Below are positions 13,150 through 20,903 of a stretch of DNA of 24,491 nucleotides, in pieces; the first letter of the stretch is position 1; every line of letters begins with the position of its first letter. Position numbers and translations under genes: made by a program. The stretch comes from CAXSEF01 sp964236535 (GTDB lineage: Bacteria > Pseudomonadota > Alphaproteobacteria > Acetobacterales > Acetobacteraceae), in assembly GCA_964236535.1 (NCBI GenBank), contig CAXSEF010000046.1, positions 1 through 24,491 on the forward strand, given 5' to 3'. The notes below the pieces were generated by a model, which was not told the origin of the DNA, did no database searches, and saw only the letters and a program-made list of their open reading frames with translations.

Positions 13150-14906
13150 CAGACCTTCCACCCGGTCGCGTGCGTGACGGTACCGAGGAACGGCCAGAAC
13201 ACCGGCACATACGCCGCGAGCGTCGCGACCGCGGTGATCAGCGTCAGGACGCCGAGATGCTCGAGCACGCGGGCCAGCGGCGAGAGATGCGGGTGGGCGA
13301 CGATACCCGCGGGCTCCGACGCCGCCATGCCGGGGAGCTGGATCGCGTAGCTCTCTCGGCCGCCGAACGCCTGGGCGAACGGGATCGGCACCGGGCCCGA
13401 GGCGCGGCGTCGCACGAGCGTGCTGAAGAACACCGCGTAGAACGCGATCGTCGCCAGCCACAGGATCACGCCCCCGATGGCGACGAGCAGCAGCGGCAGG
13501 TGGGCGGCGCCGTAGACGCGTTCGTAGACGCCGTGCGGCAGGCCGGAGACCCAGGCGCGCCGCGGCACGCCGTGCAGCCCGGCCCAGTGCATGCCGATCG
13601 CGAAGACGGACATGCCGGCGAACCACAGCCAGACCGAGGCCAGCGCCAGCCGTGGGCTGAACAGCCTGTGCCCGGTCAGATGCGGCACCAGCCAGAACGA
13701 GACGCCCATCAGGCTCAGCGCGGTCGCCGTGCCGACGGTGATGTGGAAGTGCCCGGGGATCCAGACGGTGTTGTGCACGATGTTGTCGAGCTGCCAGCTG
13801 CCGTTCACGATGCCGCCGGCACCGCCGAAGATGAACGTGACCATCGCCAGCACCTGCGCGGCCACGCTCGGGTTGCGCCAGGGCAGCGCGGTGAACCAGC
13901 CGATCCAGCCGCGTCCGCCCCGCAGGCGGCCGGCATACTCCAGGGTGAGCCCGAGGGTGAACGCGGTGATCAGGCTCGGCAGCGCGACCGACAGGGTGAG
14001 GGCGGCGAGGATGCCCTTCCAGAACGGCGAGATGCCCGGATCGGTATACTGGTGGTGGGTGCCGACCGGCAGCGAGAACACCAGCAGCAGCGCGAAGGTG
14101 AGCCGCGCCATCGGGTCGGAGACCAGCTTGCCGCCGACTTGCCTCGGCAGCAGCCCGTACCAGGAGATGTAGGCCGGCATCAGCCAGAAGTAGACGATCG
14201 GGTGGCCGGTCCACCAGAACAGCGTGCGCGCGATCATCGGGTCGACGGTGTCGGACAGGCCGAGCGACCAGGGATCGAGCTGCACGATCAGCTCGGTCGC
14301 GGCGCCGACGCCGGCCAGGCCCCACATCAGCATCGTGGCGGCGCTCATGTAGGTGACGAGCGGCGTCAGCTCGCCCGGACGGAGCCGCTTCCAGCGCGCC
14401 CTCATGCCGAGCACGACCGGCAGTGGCAGCAGGCTGCCGAGCACGAGCAGCGTCATGCCGAGATAGAAGAACGCGCTGCCCTTGAGCGGCGGGTAGAACG
14501 TCCACAGCACGCTGGAGGAGTTGTCGAACATCGCAAAGAGCAGCATCAGCGTGCCGGCCGCCATGGCGCCGAAGCACAGCCGCCACAGGGCCATGTTCGG
14601 CGACACCCCGAGCTCGCGCGACGGCAGGTAGACCAGCAGGCCGCAGGTCACGAAGAAGGTGAAGACGTAGGCGTTCAGCACGCCGTGGATGGTGAGGCCC
14701 TGGTAGTAGCTCTGCAGCACCGGGCGCAGCGCCGGGTAGGCGTCGACGCCGCCGTAGTTCAGCGCCTGCAGCGGGCCGATCATCGCGCCAACCAGCAGGG
14801 CGGAGAACCCCCAGACCAGGAAGCCCAGCATCAGGCGACGCTCTGAGGCGGCCGCGTCGATGCCGCGCGGCACGGCGCCGGTCCCTGCGCCGAGGACGGC
14901 GCTCAT
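13146..14906 (-). CDS. Cytochrome c oxidase subunit I, ba3 (B-type) family
   Basis: A 586-residue polytopic heme-copper oxidase subunit I. All metal ligands are present: low-spin heme H74 (LTIHGVLNAY) and H388, CuB H235, H284 and H285 (WWTGHPIVYFW, VGTHHQYTDPG), and high-spin heme H386 (WIPGHFHITVG). The H235-Y239 pair gives the crosslinked His-Tyr. The HPIVYFWLMPAYISWY segment is of the Thermus ba3 B-type; the A-type D-channel and XGHPEV motif are absent. It reduces O2 to water and pumps protons with low stoichiometry but high oxygen affinity. The ATG overlaps the subunit II stop. It lies in one operon with a thiosulfate dehydrogenase and a c4 cytochrome, so the reductant is probably thiosulfate. 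Confidence 0.96.
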   Translation of the reverse strand: MSAVLGAGTGAVPRGIDAAASERRLMLGFLVWGFSALLVGAMIGPLQALNYGGVDAYPALRPVLQSYYQGLTIHGVLNAYVFTFFVTCGLLVYLPSRELGVSPNMALWRLCFGAMAAGTLMLLFAMFDNSSSVLWTFYPPLKGSAFFYLGMTLLVLGSLLPLPVVLGMRARWKRLRPGELTPLVTYMSAATMLMWGLAGVGAATELIVQLDPWSLGLSDTVDPMIARTLFWWTGHPIVYFWLMPAYISWYGLLPRQVGGKLVSDPMARLTFALLLVFSLPVGTHHQYTDPGISPFWKGILAALTLSVALPSLITAFTLGLTLEYAGRLRGGRGWIGWFTALPWRNPSVAAQVLAMVTFIFGGAGGIVNGSWQLDNIVHNTVWIPGHFHITVGTATALSLMGVSFWLVPHLTGHRLFSPRLALASVWLWFAGMSVFAIGMHWAGLHGVPRRAWVSGLPHGVYERVYGAAHLPLLLVAIGGVILWLATIAFYAVFFSTLVRRRASGPVPIPFAQAFGGRESYAIQLPGMAASEPAGIVAHPHLSPLARVLEHLGVLTLITAVATLAAYVPVFWPFLGTVTHATGWKVW

Positions 14907-15424
14907 GCCCGTGCCGCCGGGTCGACGACGATCGTGCCGATCATGGCCTGATGCTCGATGCCGCAGTATTCGTTGCAGATGATGTTGTAGGTTCCGGCAT
15001 GGCCGAAGGTGTAGGTCACCGAGCCGCTGATGCCCGGGATGGCCGTCAGGTTGATCGTCGTGCCCTGCACCTCGAAGCCGTGCAGCACGTCGGCGCTGGT
15101 CACGACGAAGGTGATCGCGGCGCCTTGCGGGACATGCAGGGGGCCGGGCGTCCAGGCCCAGAGATGGGCGAGCAGGGAGACCGAGTAGGCATTCGGCCCC
15201 GTGCGGACCAGCTCGCCGTTGGCCGTGCCGAGGGCAGGCACCGGGTCGCGGCGGAAGCCCTCGGTCCTGGCCACCACGCCGTAGTCCAGCGCCACGAAGA
15301 ACAGGGTGCCCAGCAGCAGCAGGGTCAGCAGGGCCATGGCCAGGAACACCCAGACCCGCTCGTGGCGCTCCGCCGCCTTGTGGAAGGCGTCCTCGAAGCC
15401 GGGATCCGGCACGGTCTCGCTCAT
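14903..15424 (-). CDS. Cytochrome c oxidase subunit II, ba3 type, CuA protein
   Basis: A 173-residue protein with a single N-terminal membrane helix (VWVFLAMALLTLLLLGTLFFV) and a periplasmic cupredoxin domain. The binuclear CuA ligands are H115 (VLHGFEV) and C150-x-x-x-C154-x-x-x-H158-x-x-M161 (CNEYCGIEHQAM). It accepts electrons from a cytochrome c and passes them to subunit I. One helix and a short domain without a fused cytochrome are typical of ba3 enzymes. GGGGTGA lies about nine bases ahead of the ATG. The stop overlaps the subunit I start (ATGA). The most likely electron donor is the c4-type cytochrome two genes upstream of the small subunit. Confidence 0.95.
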   Translation of the reverse strand: MSETVPDPGFEDAFHKAAERHERVWVFLAMALLTLLLLGTLFFVALDYGVVARTEGFRRDPVPALGTANGELVRTGPNAYSVSLLAHLWAWTPGPLHVPQGAAITFVVTSADVLHGFEVQGTTINLTAIPGISGSVTYTFGHAGTYNIICNEYCGIEHQAMIGTIVVDPAARA

Positions 15425-15454
15425 CGGAAGGTCACCCCGGGAAGGCGGCGGCGG

Positions 15455-15655
15455 CTAGGAGCGGGCAACGAAGATCACCGAGACCAGGACCCACATGGTC
15501 AGGATGGCGAACACCAGGAAGCCGGCGACGACCCAGGCGCCGACCGGGCGCACCACCCTCGTGGCCTCGGCCTTGCGCCTGGCAACGAGGCCGATCCCGG
15601 AAATCGGGTCGGCCTGTGCCGCGGATGACGCCGGCAGGTCCGTGGCGGGCGTCAT
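15455..15655 (-). CDS. Small single-helix membrane protein, probable oxidase subunit IIa-like
   Basis: A 66-residue protein with a polar N-terminus and one C-terminal transmembrane helix (PVGAWVVAGFLVFAILTMWVL) ending FVARS. Its place directly upstream of subunit II, one base after the tsdA stop, matches the small one-helix subunit IIa that completes ba3 oxidases by supplying the second helix of subunit II. There is no enzymatic motif. Sequence conservation in this family is low, so the call depends on topology and synteny. Confidence 0.72.
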   Translation of the reverse strand: MTPATDLPASSAAQADPISGIGLVARRKAEATRVVRPVGAWVVAGFLVFAILTMWVLVSVIFVARS

Positions 15656-15656
15656 C

Positions 15657-16667
15657 CTACTGCGGCGCCGTTGCGGCCGGAGCCGCAGGGACCGGGTCCG
15701 GCTGCACCGCGGCGGCGGGGGCGACGTCGGGCACGGTACCGGCAGGCGGCGTGTGGGCGGGATCGCCGAGCACTGCGCCGTTGACGGTCCTGCCGTACAT
15801 CGAGAACGCGTTGTCGTGGAATTTCACCCGCGTCTGCTCGACGTCGCCCGTGAAGCGCGGGTCCTGCGGACGGACCTGGCTGTCCATGTAGGTCGCGACG
15901 TCCCAGGCCTCCTGCTCGCTCAGCGAGCCGCCCATGCCGAGCGGCATGTTGGCGCGGATGAACGCCGCCGCGTTCTTCACCGAGCCCATGCCGGCACCCC
16001 AGTTGAACGATTGCGGCCCCCACAGCGCGGGGAAAACTACCTTGCCGTCGGAGGACTGGCCCAGACCCTCCGGTCCGTGGCAGGCGGCGCACTGGGCCGC
16101 GTAGACGGTGGCGCCCCTTACGTAGTCGGCCGGCAGAGCCGGTTTCGAGAGCTTGGGGTAGCCGCGGCCGGGCGCCTCCTCGCCGGTCGGCAGTCCCTTC
16201 GCCAGGAAATACGAGTAGCTCTCCAGGGCGACCAGCACGGGATCGCCGAGCGGCGGCGCCTTGCCGTTCATGCTGAAGCGGAAGCAGCCCTGCAGCCGCT
16301 CCTCGAACGAGTTCACGTGGCCGTTCTTGCTGCGGTAGGCGGGATAGGCGGTGTAGGCGGCCCACATCGGCGCGGCACCCGCCTGGCGCCCGGCCTCCAG
16401 GTGGCAGTTGCTGCAGCGGAGCTGGTTGCCGACGAAGTGCGCGGCATGGATGGCGGGATCGCGGAAGATCGCCTCTCCCATGCGGACCTCGTCGCCGAAC
16501 TTGCCCTCCGGGATGGCGCTGTCCGGTGGCGGCTCGAACGCCGGCTTGTCGCCGGTCTCGGCGGCGTGCGCCGTTCGTGCAACGGGAATGCCCCGGTCTT
16601 CCCACACAGCGGCCCCGACGAGGGCGACGGCGGCAAAGCCTGCGAGGGCGTAGCTGGAATGCTTCAT
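15657..16667 (-). CDS. tsdA: Thiosulfate dehydrogenase TsdA, diheme cytochrome c
   Basis: A 336-residue exported diheme protein. A signal peptide (MKHSSYALAGFAAVALVGAAV) is followed by heme sites C85-S-N-C-H89 and C193-A-A-C-H197. The segment FEERLQGCFRFSMNGK contains C128, equivalent to the unusual cysteine axial ligand of heme 1 that defines TsdA. M241 (ANMPLGMGG) is a candidate heme 2 ligand. TsdA oxidises two thiosulfates to tetrathionate in the periplasm and can run backwards in some bacteria. The C-terminus carries a long Pro/Ala-rich tail (about 300-336), perhaps a flexible tether. AAGGTG precedes the ATG, which overlaps the c4 cytochrome stop. No tsdB is present; the c4 cytochrome probably takes its place. 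Encoded with a terminal oxidase, it should work in the oxidative direction. Confidence 0.92.
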   Translation of the reverse strand: MKHSSYALAGFAAVALVGAAVWEDRGIPVARTAHAAETGDKPAFEPPPDSAIPEGKFGDEVRMGEAIFRDPAIHAAHFVGNQLRCSNCHLEAGRQAGAAPMWAAYTAYPAYRSKNGHVNSFEERLQGCFRFSMNGKAPPLGDPVLVALESYSYFLAKGLPTGEEAPGRGYPKLSKPALPADYVRGATVYAAQCAACHGPEGLGQSSDGKVVFPALWGPQSFNWGAGMGSVKNAAAFIRANMPLGMGGSLSEQEAWDVATYMDSQVRPQDPRFTGDVEQTRVKFHDNAFSMYGRTVNGAVLGDPAHTPPAGTVPDVAPAAAVQPDPVPAAPAATAPQ

Positions 16668-17404
16668 TTCGACACCTTCTGGTCATCCTTGAGCGACGCG
16701 ACGTAGGCGGCGACCGCGTCGATGTCGGGCTCGCTCAGATGGCTCGCCTCCGCCCGCATGAAGGCGCCTTTCGGATCGCGCATCGCGCCGGTACGCCATT
16801 GCCGCAGTTTCTCGGCAACATAGGGACCGGACTGGCCCGCAAGGGCAGGGGAGAAGTCGCCGACGCCAAGCGCGGTCGGGCCGTGGCATTGCGAACACGA
16901 CAGCAATCCCGCGCGAGGATCTCCGTCCATGAACAACGCCGCCCCGCGAGCCTGGGGTCCGGGGATCGTCGGGAGGGCTTCCATGGCCGGCACCGCCAGG
17001 CTCGCGTAGTAGTCGGTGACGTCCTGGCGCTGCGCTGGGCTCAGCATGCGGGCATACGGCGCCATGGCCGTGTTCCGCCGCTCGCCCTTTGCGAAATAGG
17101 CCAGCTGGCTCTCGATGTAGGACGAAGTCAGCCCTGCGAGGCGCGGGATGCCGACGTCGGGCTGTCCCGCCCCGTTCTGCAGGTGGCATGCGGCGCAGCC
17201 CGGACGCTCCGGCGCGGACCCGTGCAGCACGATGTCCAGCCCGGCCGCGATCGTGCGCTCGTCCGCCCTCGCCGCGCCGGCGGCCACGAGAAACACCGAC
17301 GTCACGACGACCGCCGAACGCAGGCGCTCCCGGAGCGGCACGGGCCTGCGATGCCACCCGTCGCGGCCGTGTCCTGGCACCGTGGACCGCATCCTGTCGC
17401 TCAT
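16664..17404 (-). CDS. Diheme cytochrome c4-type electron carrier
   Basis: A 246-residue exported protein with two c-type heme sites, C70-A-A-C-H74 and C170-S-Q-C-H174, in two similar domains of about 95 residues, the cytochrome c4 layout. Each domain has the family pattern G-x-P-x-L-A-G-x-x-x-x-Y (GIPRLAGLTSSYI, FSPALAGQSGPYV). A long basic N-terminus precedes the signal helix (AVVVTSVFLVAAGAARA), so a start at an internal ATG (17392) is possible. It is the expected shuttle from TsdA to the CuA site of the ba3 oxidase. Its stop overlaps tsdA (ATGA). The function as partner is inference from gene order. Confidence 0.9.
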   Translation of the reverse strand: MSDRMRSTVPGHGRDGWHRRPVPLRERLRSAVVVTSVFLVAAGAARADERTIAAGLDIVLHGSAPERPGCAACHLQNGAGQPDVGIPRLAGLTSSYIESQLAYFAKGERRNTAMAPYARMLSPAQRQDVTDYYASLAVPAMEALPTIPGPQARGAALFMDGDPRAGLLSCSQCHGPTALGVGDFSPALAGQSGPYVAEKLRQWRTGAMRDPKGAFMRAEASHLSEPDIDAVAAYVASLKDDQKVSK

Positions 17405-17465
17405 GCCGGGCCTGTCGCCCTGCCGCCACGGGAGCGTTGCCGCGCCTGGTGGGGCGAGGCCGTTC

Positions 17466-18482
17466 TCATCCCTGGTAGGCCTTGAAGCCGTAGCTCTCGA
17501 AGATCGCGAGCGCCGAGGGCGAGTGGATGTAGTCGAGCCAGGCCTGCGCCGCCTGCGGGTGCGGCGCGTCCTTCACCTCGGCGCCGGCGTAGATCGCGGT
17601 GCTGTTCTGCTGCGCCGGGATGTCTACGTGGTCGATCGGGTGGCCGGCCTGCTCCTGGAACATGGCCTCGGACTGCCAGGTGACGCCCGCGTCGGCGATC
17701 CCCTGCATCAGGAACAGCGGCGTCTGGCGATGATGGATGTGGGTCAGTACCGTGCTGCCGTTCGCGACCTTGGTGTCGTAGACCGCCTTGGCGAGCCCGT
17801 CGCCCCCCGCCTTCGCCAGCGACGCCTTGATCTGGCGGACGATGCCCTCGAACTCGGGGTTCGGCATCGCAAGCCTGACCTCGGGCCTGCCGAGATCGGC
17901 CAGCCCGGCGATGTGCGCGGGATTGCCCTTCGGCACCATGATCGTCAGCGTGTTGGTCACGTAGGGCACCGCCTGCCCGGTGAGCACGCCCTTCCCGATC
18001 AGCTCCTTCACCTTCACCAACCCCGCGAAGTAGGCGTCCGGCTTCACCGTCCAGGTCATGTTGCCCGAGGTGATGGTGCCCCCGGCCTCCATCTGCTTGA
18101 CGAGCAGGCCCGGCGGGATCGTCTCCCAGAAGATGCGGCCCTTGTACTCCGGGTGCTCCTTCTCGAACTGCTGTACCAGCGGCGCCATGGCGAAGAAGTA
18201 GTTGCCGCCGACGTAGAGCACGAGCTTCGGGTCGCTCAGGTCGCCGTGGAAGTCGGCGAGGTCGTCCACCTCCGGCACTGTGAACTCGAAGCCGCGCGCC
18301 GTGGCGTCGTTGTTGGCGCCGTGCTGCCAGGGCGGGAAGACGTCCTCGCGGTAGCGTGGCGCCTCGGCCCGGCCCTGCCACCCGGCATCGGCCGGCTGCG
18401 CGGGGGCCTGGGCCAGGGCGGGAAGTGTCACGGCCAATGCCGCGGCCGCGCCAAGCAGGAGGCGCCGGAGTGTCATGGTCAT
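17466..18482 (-). CDS. ModA-like periplasmic substrate-binding protein without a permease
   Basis: A 338-residue exported protein (signal peptide LRRLLLGAAAALAVTLPALAQ) of the extracellular solute-binding (SBP_bac_11/ModA-like) type. Landmarks are LVLYVGGNYFFAMAPLVQQFE, which has the shape of the ModA start (ligand loop after the first strand), the middle segment NTLTIMVPKGNPAHIAGLADL, and a C-terminal lid (WLDYIHSPSALAIFESYGF). ModA-type proteins bind tetrahedral oxyanions. No ABC permease or ATPase gene is in the window, so it may act as a sensor, scavenger or carrier of a sulfur oxyanion or metal rather than feed a transporter. The ATG at 18482 is used; ATG 18476 is an alternative. It starts 11 bases after the DsrE-like gene. 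Precise ligand unknown. Confidence 0.8.
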   Translation of the reverse strand: MTMTLRRLLLGAAAALAVTLPALAQAPAQPADAGWQGRAEAPRYREDVFPPWQHGANNDATARGFEFTVPEVDDLADFHGDLSDPKLVLYVGGNYFFAMAPLVQQFEKEHPEYKGRIFWETIPPGLLVKQMEAGGTITSGNMTWTVKPDAYFAGLVKVKELIGKGVLTGQAVPYVTNTLTIMVPKGNPAHIAGLADLGRPEVRLAMPNPEFEGIVRQIKASLAKAGGDGLAKAVYDTKVANGSTVLTHIHHRQTPLFLMQGIADAGVTWQSEAMFQEQAGHPIDHVDIPAQQNSTAIYAGAEVKDAPHPQAAQAWLDYIHSPSALAIFESYGFKAYQG

Positions 18483-18493
18483 ACCCTGTGTCC

Positions 18494-19276
18494 TCACTTG
18501 GCGTAGTGGAAACCGGCCTGCTGCAGCTCGGGTAGGGTCCCGACCGCGCCGGGCGTCAGCACCGCGCCCGGGATCAGGTGGTTGGTCAGCTCGGTGGCGA
18601 TCGCCTCGTGGGCCAGGTGATCCGGGTTGGGACCGTCGGCGTGGAGCTTCATCGCCACCTCCCAGATCGCGTTGTGGCAGGACAGGAACACCACGCCGCG
18701 GCGCATCAGCACCGGGATCGAGTTGTCGTGCGGCGAGAACACGCCTTCCGGGTCCTCGTAGTTCGCCGCGTCCGCGGAGGCCGCGCCCTGGTCCTTGATC
18801 AGCGTGTTCGTCTTGAACGCATCGCCGGCCAGCTTCGTGAGCTGATACTTCTCCCACATCGCCTCGTCGTAGAGCGCAAGATGCGCGGAGCCGTGCGTCG
18901 CGGAGACGGCGAGGAAGTCCGGATGCCTGAACGACCAGACCTGCGCGTTGAGGGAGTTGCGCATGAGGTTCAGCCACGGGCTCTTGATGTCGGTGTTGTC
19001 CCAGACCTGCTTGGTGGGCGAGCGGTAGGCGATCACCTCGTCCAGAGCCTCGTGGTCCCACTGGTCGGGCGTGGTCAGGATCATCGGCACCGTCTTGAAG
19101 TCTCGGCGCCTGGGCGCCTTCGCCAGTCGCTGCATCAGCTCGGACAGCTGCGTCGCGCCGGCCGGCGCCAGCGACGGCATGTCGCCGGTCGCCGCAAGGG
19201 CGCTGCCGGCCAGGCCCGCCAGACCGGCGGCAATGCCGAGGCTGCGGAAGGCGGCGCGGCGGGTGGCGTCTGTCAT
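18494..19276 (-). CDS. Exported DsrE-like protein, single conserved cysteine
   Basis: A 260-residue protein. The N-terminus TRRAAFRSLGIAAGLAGLAGSALA resembles a twin-arginine signal peptide (RR followed by F and a hydrophobic stretch). The C-terminal part, about 190-260, has the DsrE/DsrF-like pattern: a strand ending in a cysteine (GVVFLSCHNAIWEVA, C200) and the closing LIPGAVLTPGAVGTLPELQQAGFHYAK. C200 is the only cysteine in the protein. DsrE-fold proteins carry sulfur as a cysteine persulfide, normally in the cytoplasm. Here export would put that chemistry in the periplasm next to TsdA. GGAG lies eight bases before the ATG. First gene of the thiosulfate/oxidase operon. The middle region (60-180) is unassigned. 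Confidence 0.75.
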   Translation of the reverse strand: MTDATRRAAFRSLGIAAGLAGLAGSALAATGDMPSLAPAGATQLSELMQRLAKAPRRRDFKTVPMILTTPDQWDHEALDEVIAYRSPTKQVWDNTDIKSPWLNLMRNSLNAQVWSFRHPDFLAVSATHGSAHLALYDEAMWEKYQLTKLAGDAFKTNTLIKDQGAASADAANYEDPEGVFSPHDNSIPVLMRRGVVFLSCHNAIWEVAMKLHADGPNPDHLAHEAIATELTNHLIPGAVLTPGAVGTLPELQQAGFHYAK

Positions 19277-19290
19277 GGCCGGTCTCCGAA

Positions 19291-19321
19291 TGGGTCGACC
19301 CAAAGTCCCCGAAAGGGGGAC
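19291..19321. promoter_or_regulatory. Palindrome and hairpin in the leader of the thiosulfate operon
   Basis: Within the 83 bases between the LysR gene and the DsrE-like gene are a perfect 12-bp palindrome, TGGGTCGACCCA (19291-19302), and a hairpin GTCCCC-GAAAG-GGGGAC (19305-19321). They lie 15-45 bases ahead of the operon's first ATG. They may be an operator, a leader structure protecting the mRNA, or a LysR terminator. Confidence 0.4.
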
Positions 19322-19359
19322 GCGCATCCAATCGTATGTTGCGATGTGTTCGATCCGTC

Positions 19360-20385
19360 TCAGTTCTGCGGCGCCTTGCGGGGCATGCCCGCGTCTGCGG
19401 CAGGCCTGCGCGGCGTGCGCACGCTGTTCGGGGCTCCGTGCATCCCGGCCCTGCCGTCCTGCGGTGGCTGCGGTCCCGATGGCTGAGGTGCCGATCGCTG
19501 TGGTCCTGGACCGCCCACGAGGCCGAGCAGGGCCTGCGCCGCCCGGCTCCGATGACGTTCGCTGTGATGCAGGACGCGGAACTCGCGCTGCGGCAGGTCG
19601 AGCGGCACTCGGTGCAGCAGCCCGGCTTCCAGGCCGGGCGCGGCCACCGAGGCGGAGATCACGGTGGCGCCGGCTCCGCACTCCACGGCCGATCGCACGG
19701 CCTCGTTGGACGGCAGCGCCAAGGCGCCAGCAAGGCTGGTGCCGGTCACGCCCAGGCGCTGCAAGGCCGTCTCCATCGCGCCGCGCGTGCCGGAGCCGGG
19801 CTCGCGCAGCACCCAGTCCGCCGCCGACAGTTCCGGCGCGGACACGGCCTGGCGGCCCTGCCAGGGATGGCCGTCTCCGACCACGAGGACGAGCTGGTCG
19901 TGTGCCACGACCTCGCTGTCGAGCATGGGCTCGCGCACCTCGCCCTCGACGAAGCCCAGCTCGGCGGTGCCTTCGCGCACCGAAGCCGCCACCTGGGTGG
20001 TGTTACCGATCCCGAGCTGCAGCGTGATCTGCGGATATCGCTTGCGGAAATCCACCAGATGGCGAGGGAGCCAGTAGGACCCGATCGTCTGGCTGGCCCG
20101 GACCGCGAGGGTTCCGCGTGCCAAGCTGCCGATCTCGGCAAGCAGCAGCTCTGCCGCTTCCACTCGTGCAAGGATGATGCGCGCCTCGACCAGGAACAGG
20201 CGCCCTGCCTCGGTCAGCTCGATGCCGCGCCCCACCCGGTCGAACAACCGTGCGCCATGACGGCCCTCCAGGTTGGCGATTGCGGCGCTTGCCGCGGACT
20301 GGGCCATGTGCAGTGACTCCGCCGCATGGGTCATGTGCTGTCGTTCGGCGACCGCCACGAAGACACGCAATTGTTCGAATGTCAT
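19360..20385 (-). CDS. LysR-family transcriptional regulator (CysB/CbbR-like)
   Basis: About 341 residues. The N-terminal helix-turn-helix (residues 1-60: MTFEQLRVFVAVAERQHMT, then AAESLHMAQSAASAAIANLE) is followed by a LysR effector domain (about 90-290: LAVRASQTIGSYWLPRHL, GFVEGEV, WVLREPGSGTRGAMETAL, GAGATVIS). The SQTIGSYWLP and REPGSGTR motifs are those of the CysL/CbbR-type branch. The C-terminus, about 45 residues, is Pro/Gln-rich and looks disordered. The ATG at 20385 is chosen because it starts the canonical MTFEQLRVF; a longer frame upstream adds unrelated residues. It lies upstream of, and on the same strand as, the DsrE-tsdA-oxidase operon, 83 bases away, and is its probable regulator, perhaps responding to a sulfur compound. 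Confidence 0.9.
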   Translation of the reverse strand: MTFEQLRVFVAVAERQHMTHAAESLHMAQSAASAAIANLEGRHGARLFDRVGRGIELTEAGRLFLVEARIILARVEAAELLLAEIGSLARGTLAVRASQTIGSYWLPRHLVDFRKRYPQITLQLGIGNTTQVAASVREGTAELGFVEGEVREPMLDSEVVAHDQLVLVVGDGHPWQGRQAVSAPELSAADWVLREPGSGTRGAMETALQRLGVTGTSLAGALALPSNEAVRSAVECGAGATVISASVAAPGLEAGLLHRVPLDLPQREFRVLHHSERHRSRAAQALLGLVGGPGPQRSAPQPSGPQPPQDGRAGMHGAPNSVRTPRRPAADAGMPRKAPQN

Positions 20386-20560
20386 AGTCAGACACACTCC
20401 TCCCCGCCCGGGCAGTTGTCGCGGCACGACGCATGGCTCGTGCTTGTCTTGGCAGTGCACTGCGTGCTCACTCCCCGCACTGGTAAAGAAAGCCGGGGAA
20501 CGACTGCCATGACGGGAAGATGGTCTCTTCCAACCGATCGGATAAATAGTAAAAAAATCT

Positions 20561-20569
20561 TGCTATGAT
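20561..20569 (+). promoter_or_regulatory. Candidate extended -10 promoter
   Basis: TGCTATGAT matches the extended -10 pattern TGN-TATAAT with one mismatch in the hexamer. The surrounding DNA is AT-rich (A-run at 20550-20557). No good -35 is at the expected distance, which an extended -10 does not require. It would transcribe the decayed frame at 20619. Confidence 0.35.
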
Positions 20570-20618
20570 CTATAAAAACGATTGGTTTGTGGCCTGGGCC
20601 GATACTTAGAAGACAGAG

Positions 20619-20903
20619 ATGTATGTCATCAATCGTGAGACTGTGGGCATCTTCGACGCCCACCGTACAGTATAAGCAGCGATTGATACTGCGCAAATCA
20701 AGACACTACTCACCCAAAGGATCGACAAGACGACGTATACCGACGCGAACAGCGTTCAAGATGAGCAATTCGAGCCTTACCTCTATTACCGTTTCACAGT
20801 CAGAATACGGGAGAAAGGACTGGGGCCGTCCGCAATGCAAGAGCGACGGGAACAGAATGGGGGTCTCTTTTGCGCCGTGCTATGGTCCATCATGAGTCGA
20901 TGA
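20619..20903 (+). pseudogene. Decayed or interrupted small ORF of unknown family
   Basis: The frame starts MYVINRETVGIFDAHRTV, meets TAA at 20673-20675, then stays open for 75 codons to TGA at 20901. It includes the protein-like stretch EQFEPYLYYRFTVRIREK. A CAA to TAA change (Gln) at that codon would explain the break. The competing frame at 20587-20895 is Ser/Arg/Thr-rich and less protein-like. Base composition here is noticeably lower in GC than the flanks, suggesting separate acquisition. The rest of 20386-21002 holds no recognisable gene, only a GGAAGA/TCTTCC hairpin (20515-20531). I do not recognise the product. Confidence 0.35.

Noticed and set aside
12556..14586. 676-residue minus-strand frame covering SCO and most of coxA
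   Set aside because: Only its last 197 residues match a family (SCO). The rest is an Arg/Ala-rich shadow of the coxA gene in another frame.
13170..14846. 558-residue plus-strand frame opposite coxA
   Set aside because: Antisense shadow in high-GC DNA, rich in Arg, Gly, His and Gln, with no motif; the minus-strand oxidase is unambiguous.
17148..18506. 452-residue plus-strand frame opposite the binding protein gene
   Set aside because: Composition is typical of an antisense shadow, and the minus strand encodes a clear exported protein with an operon context.
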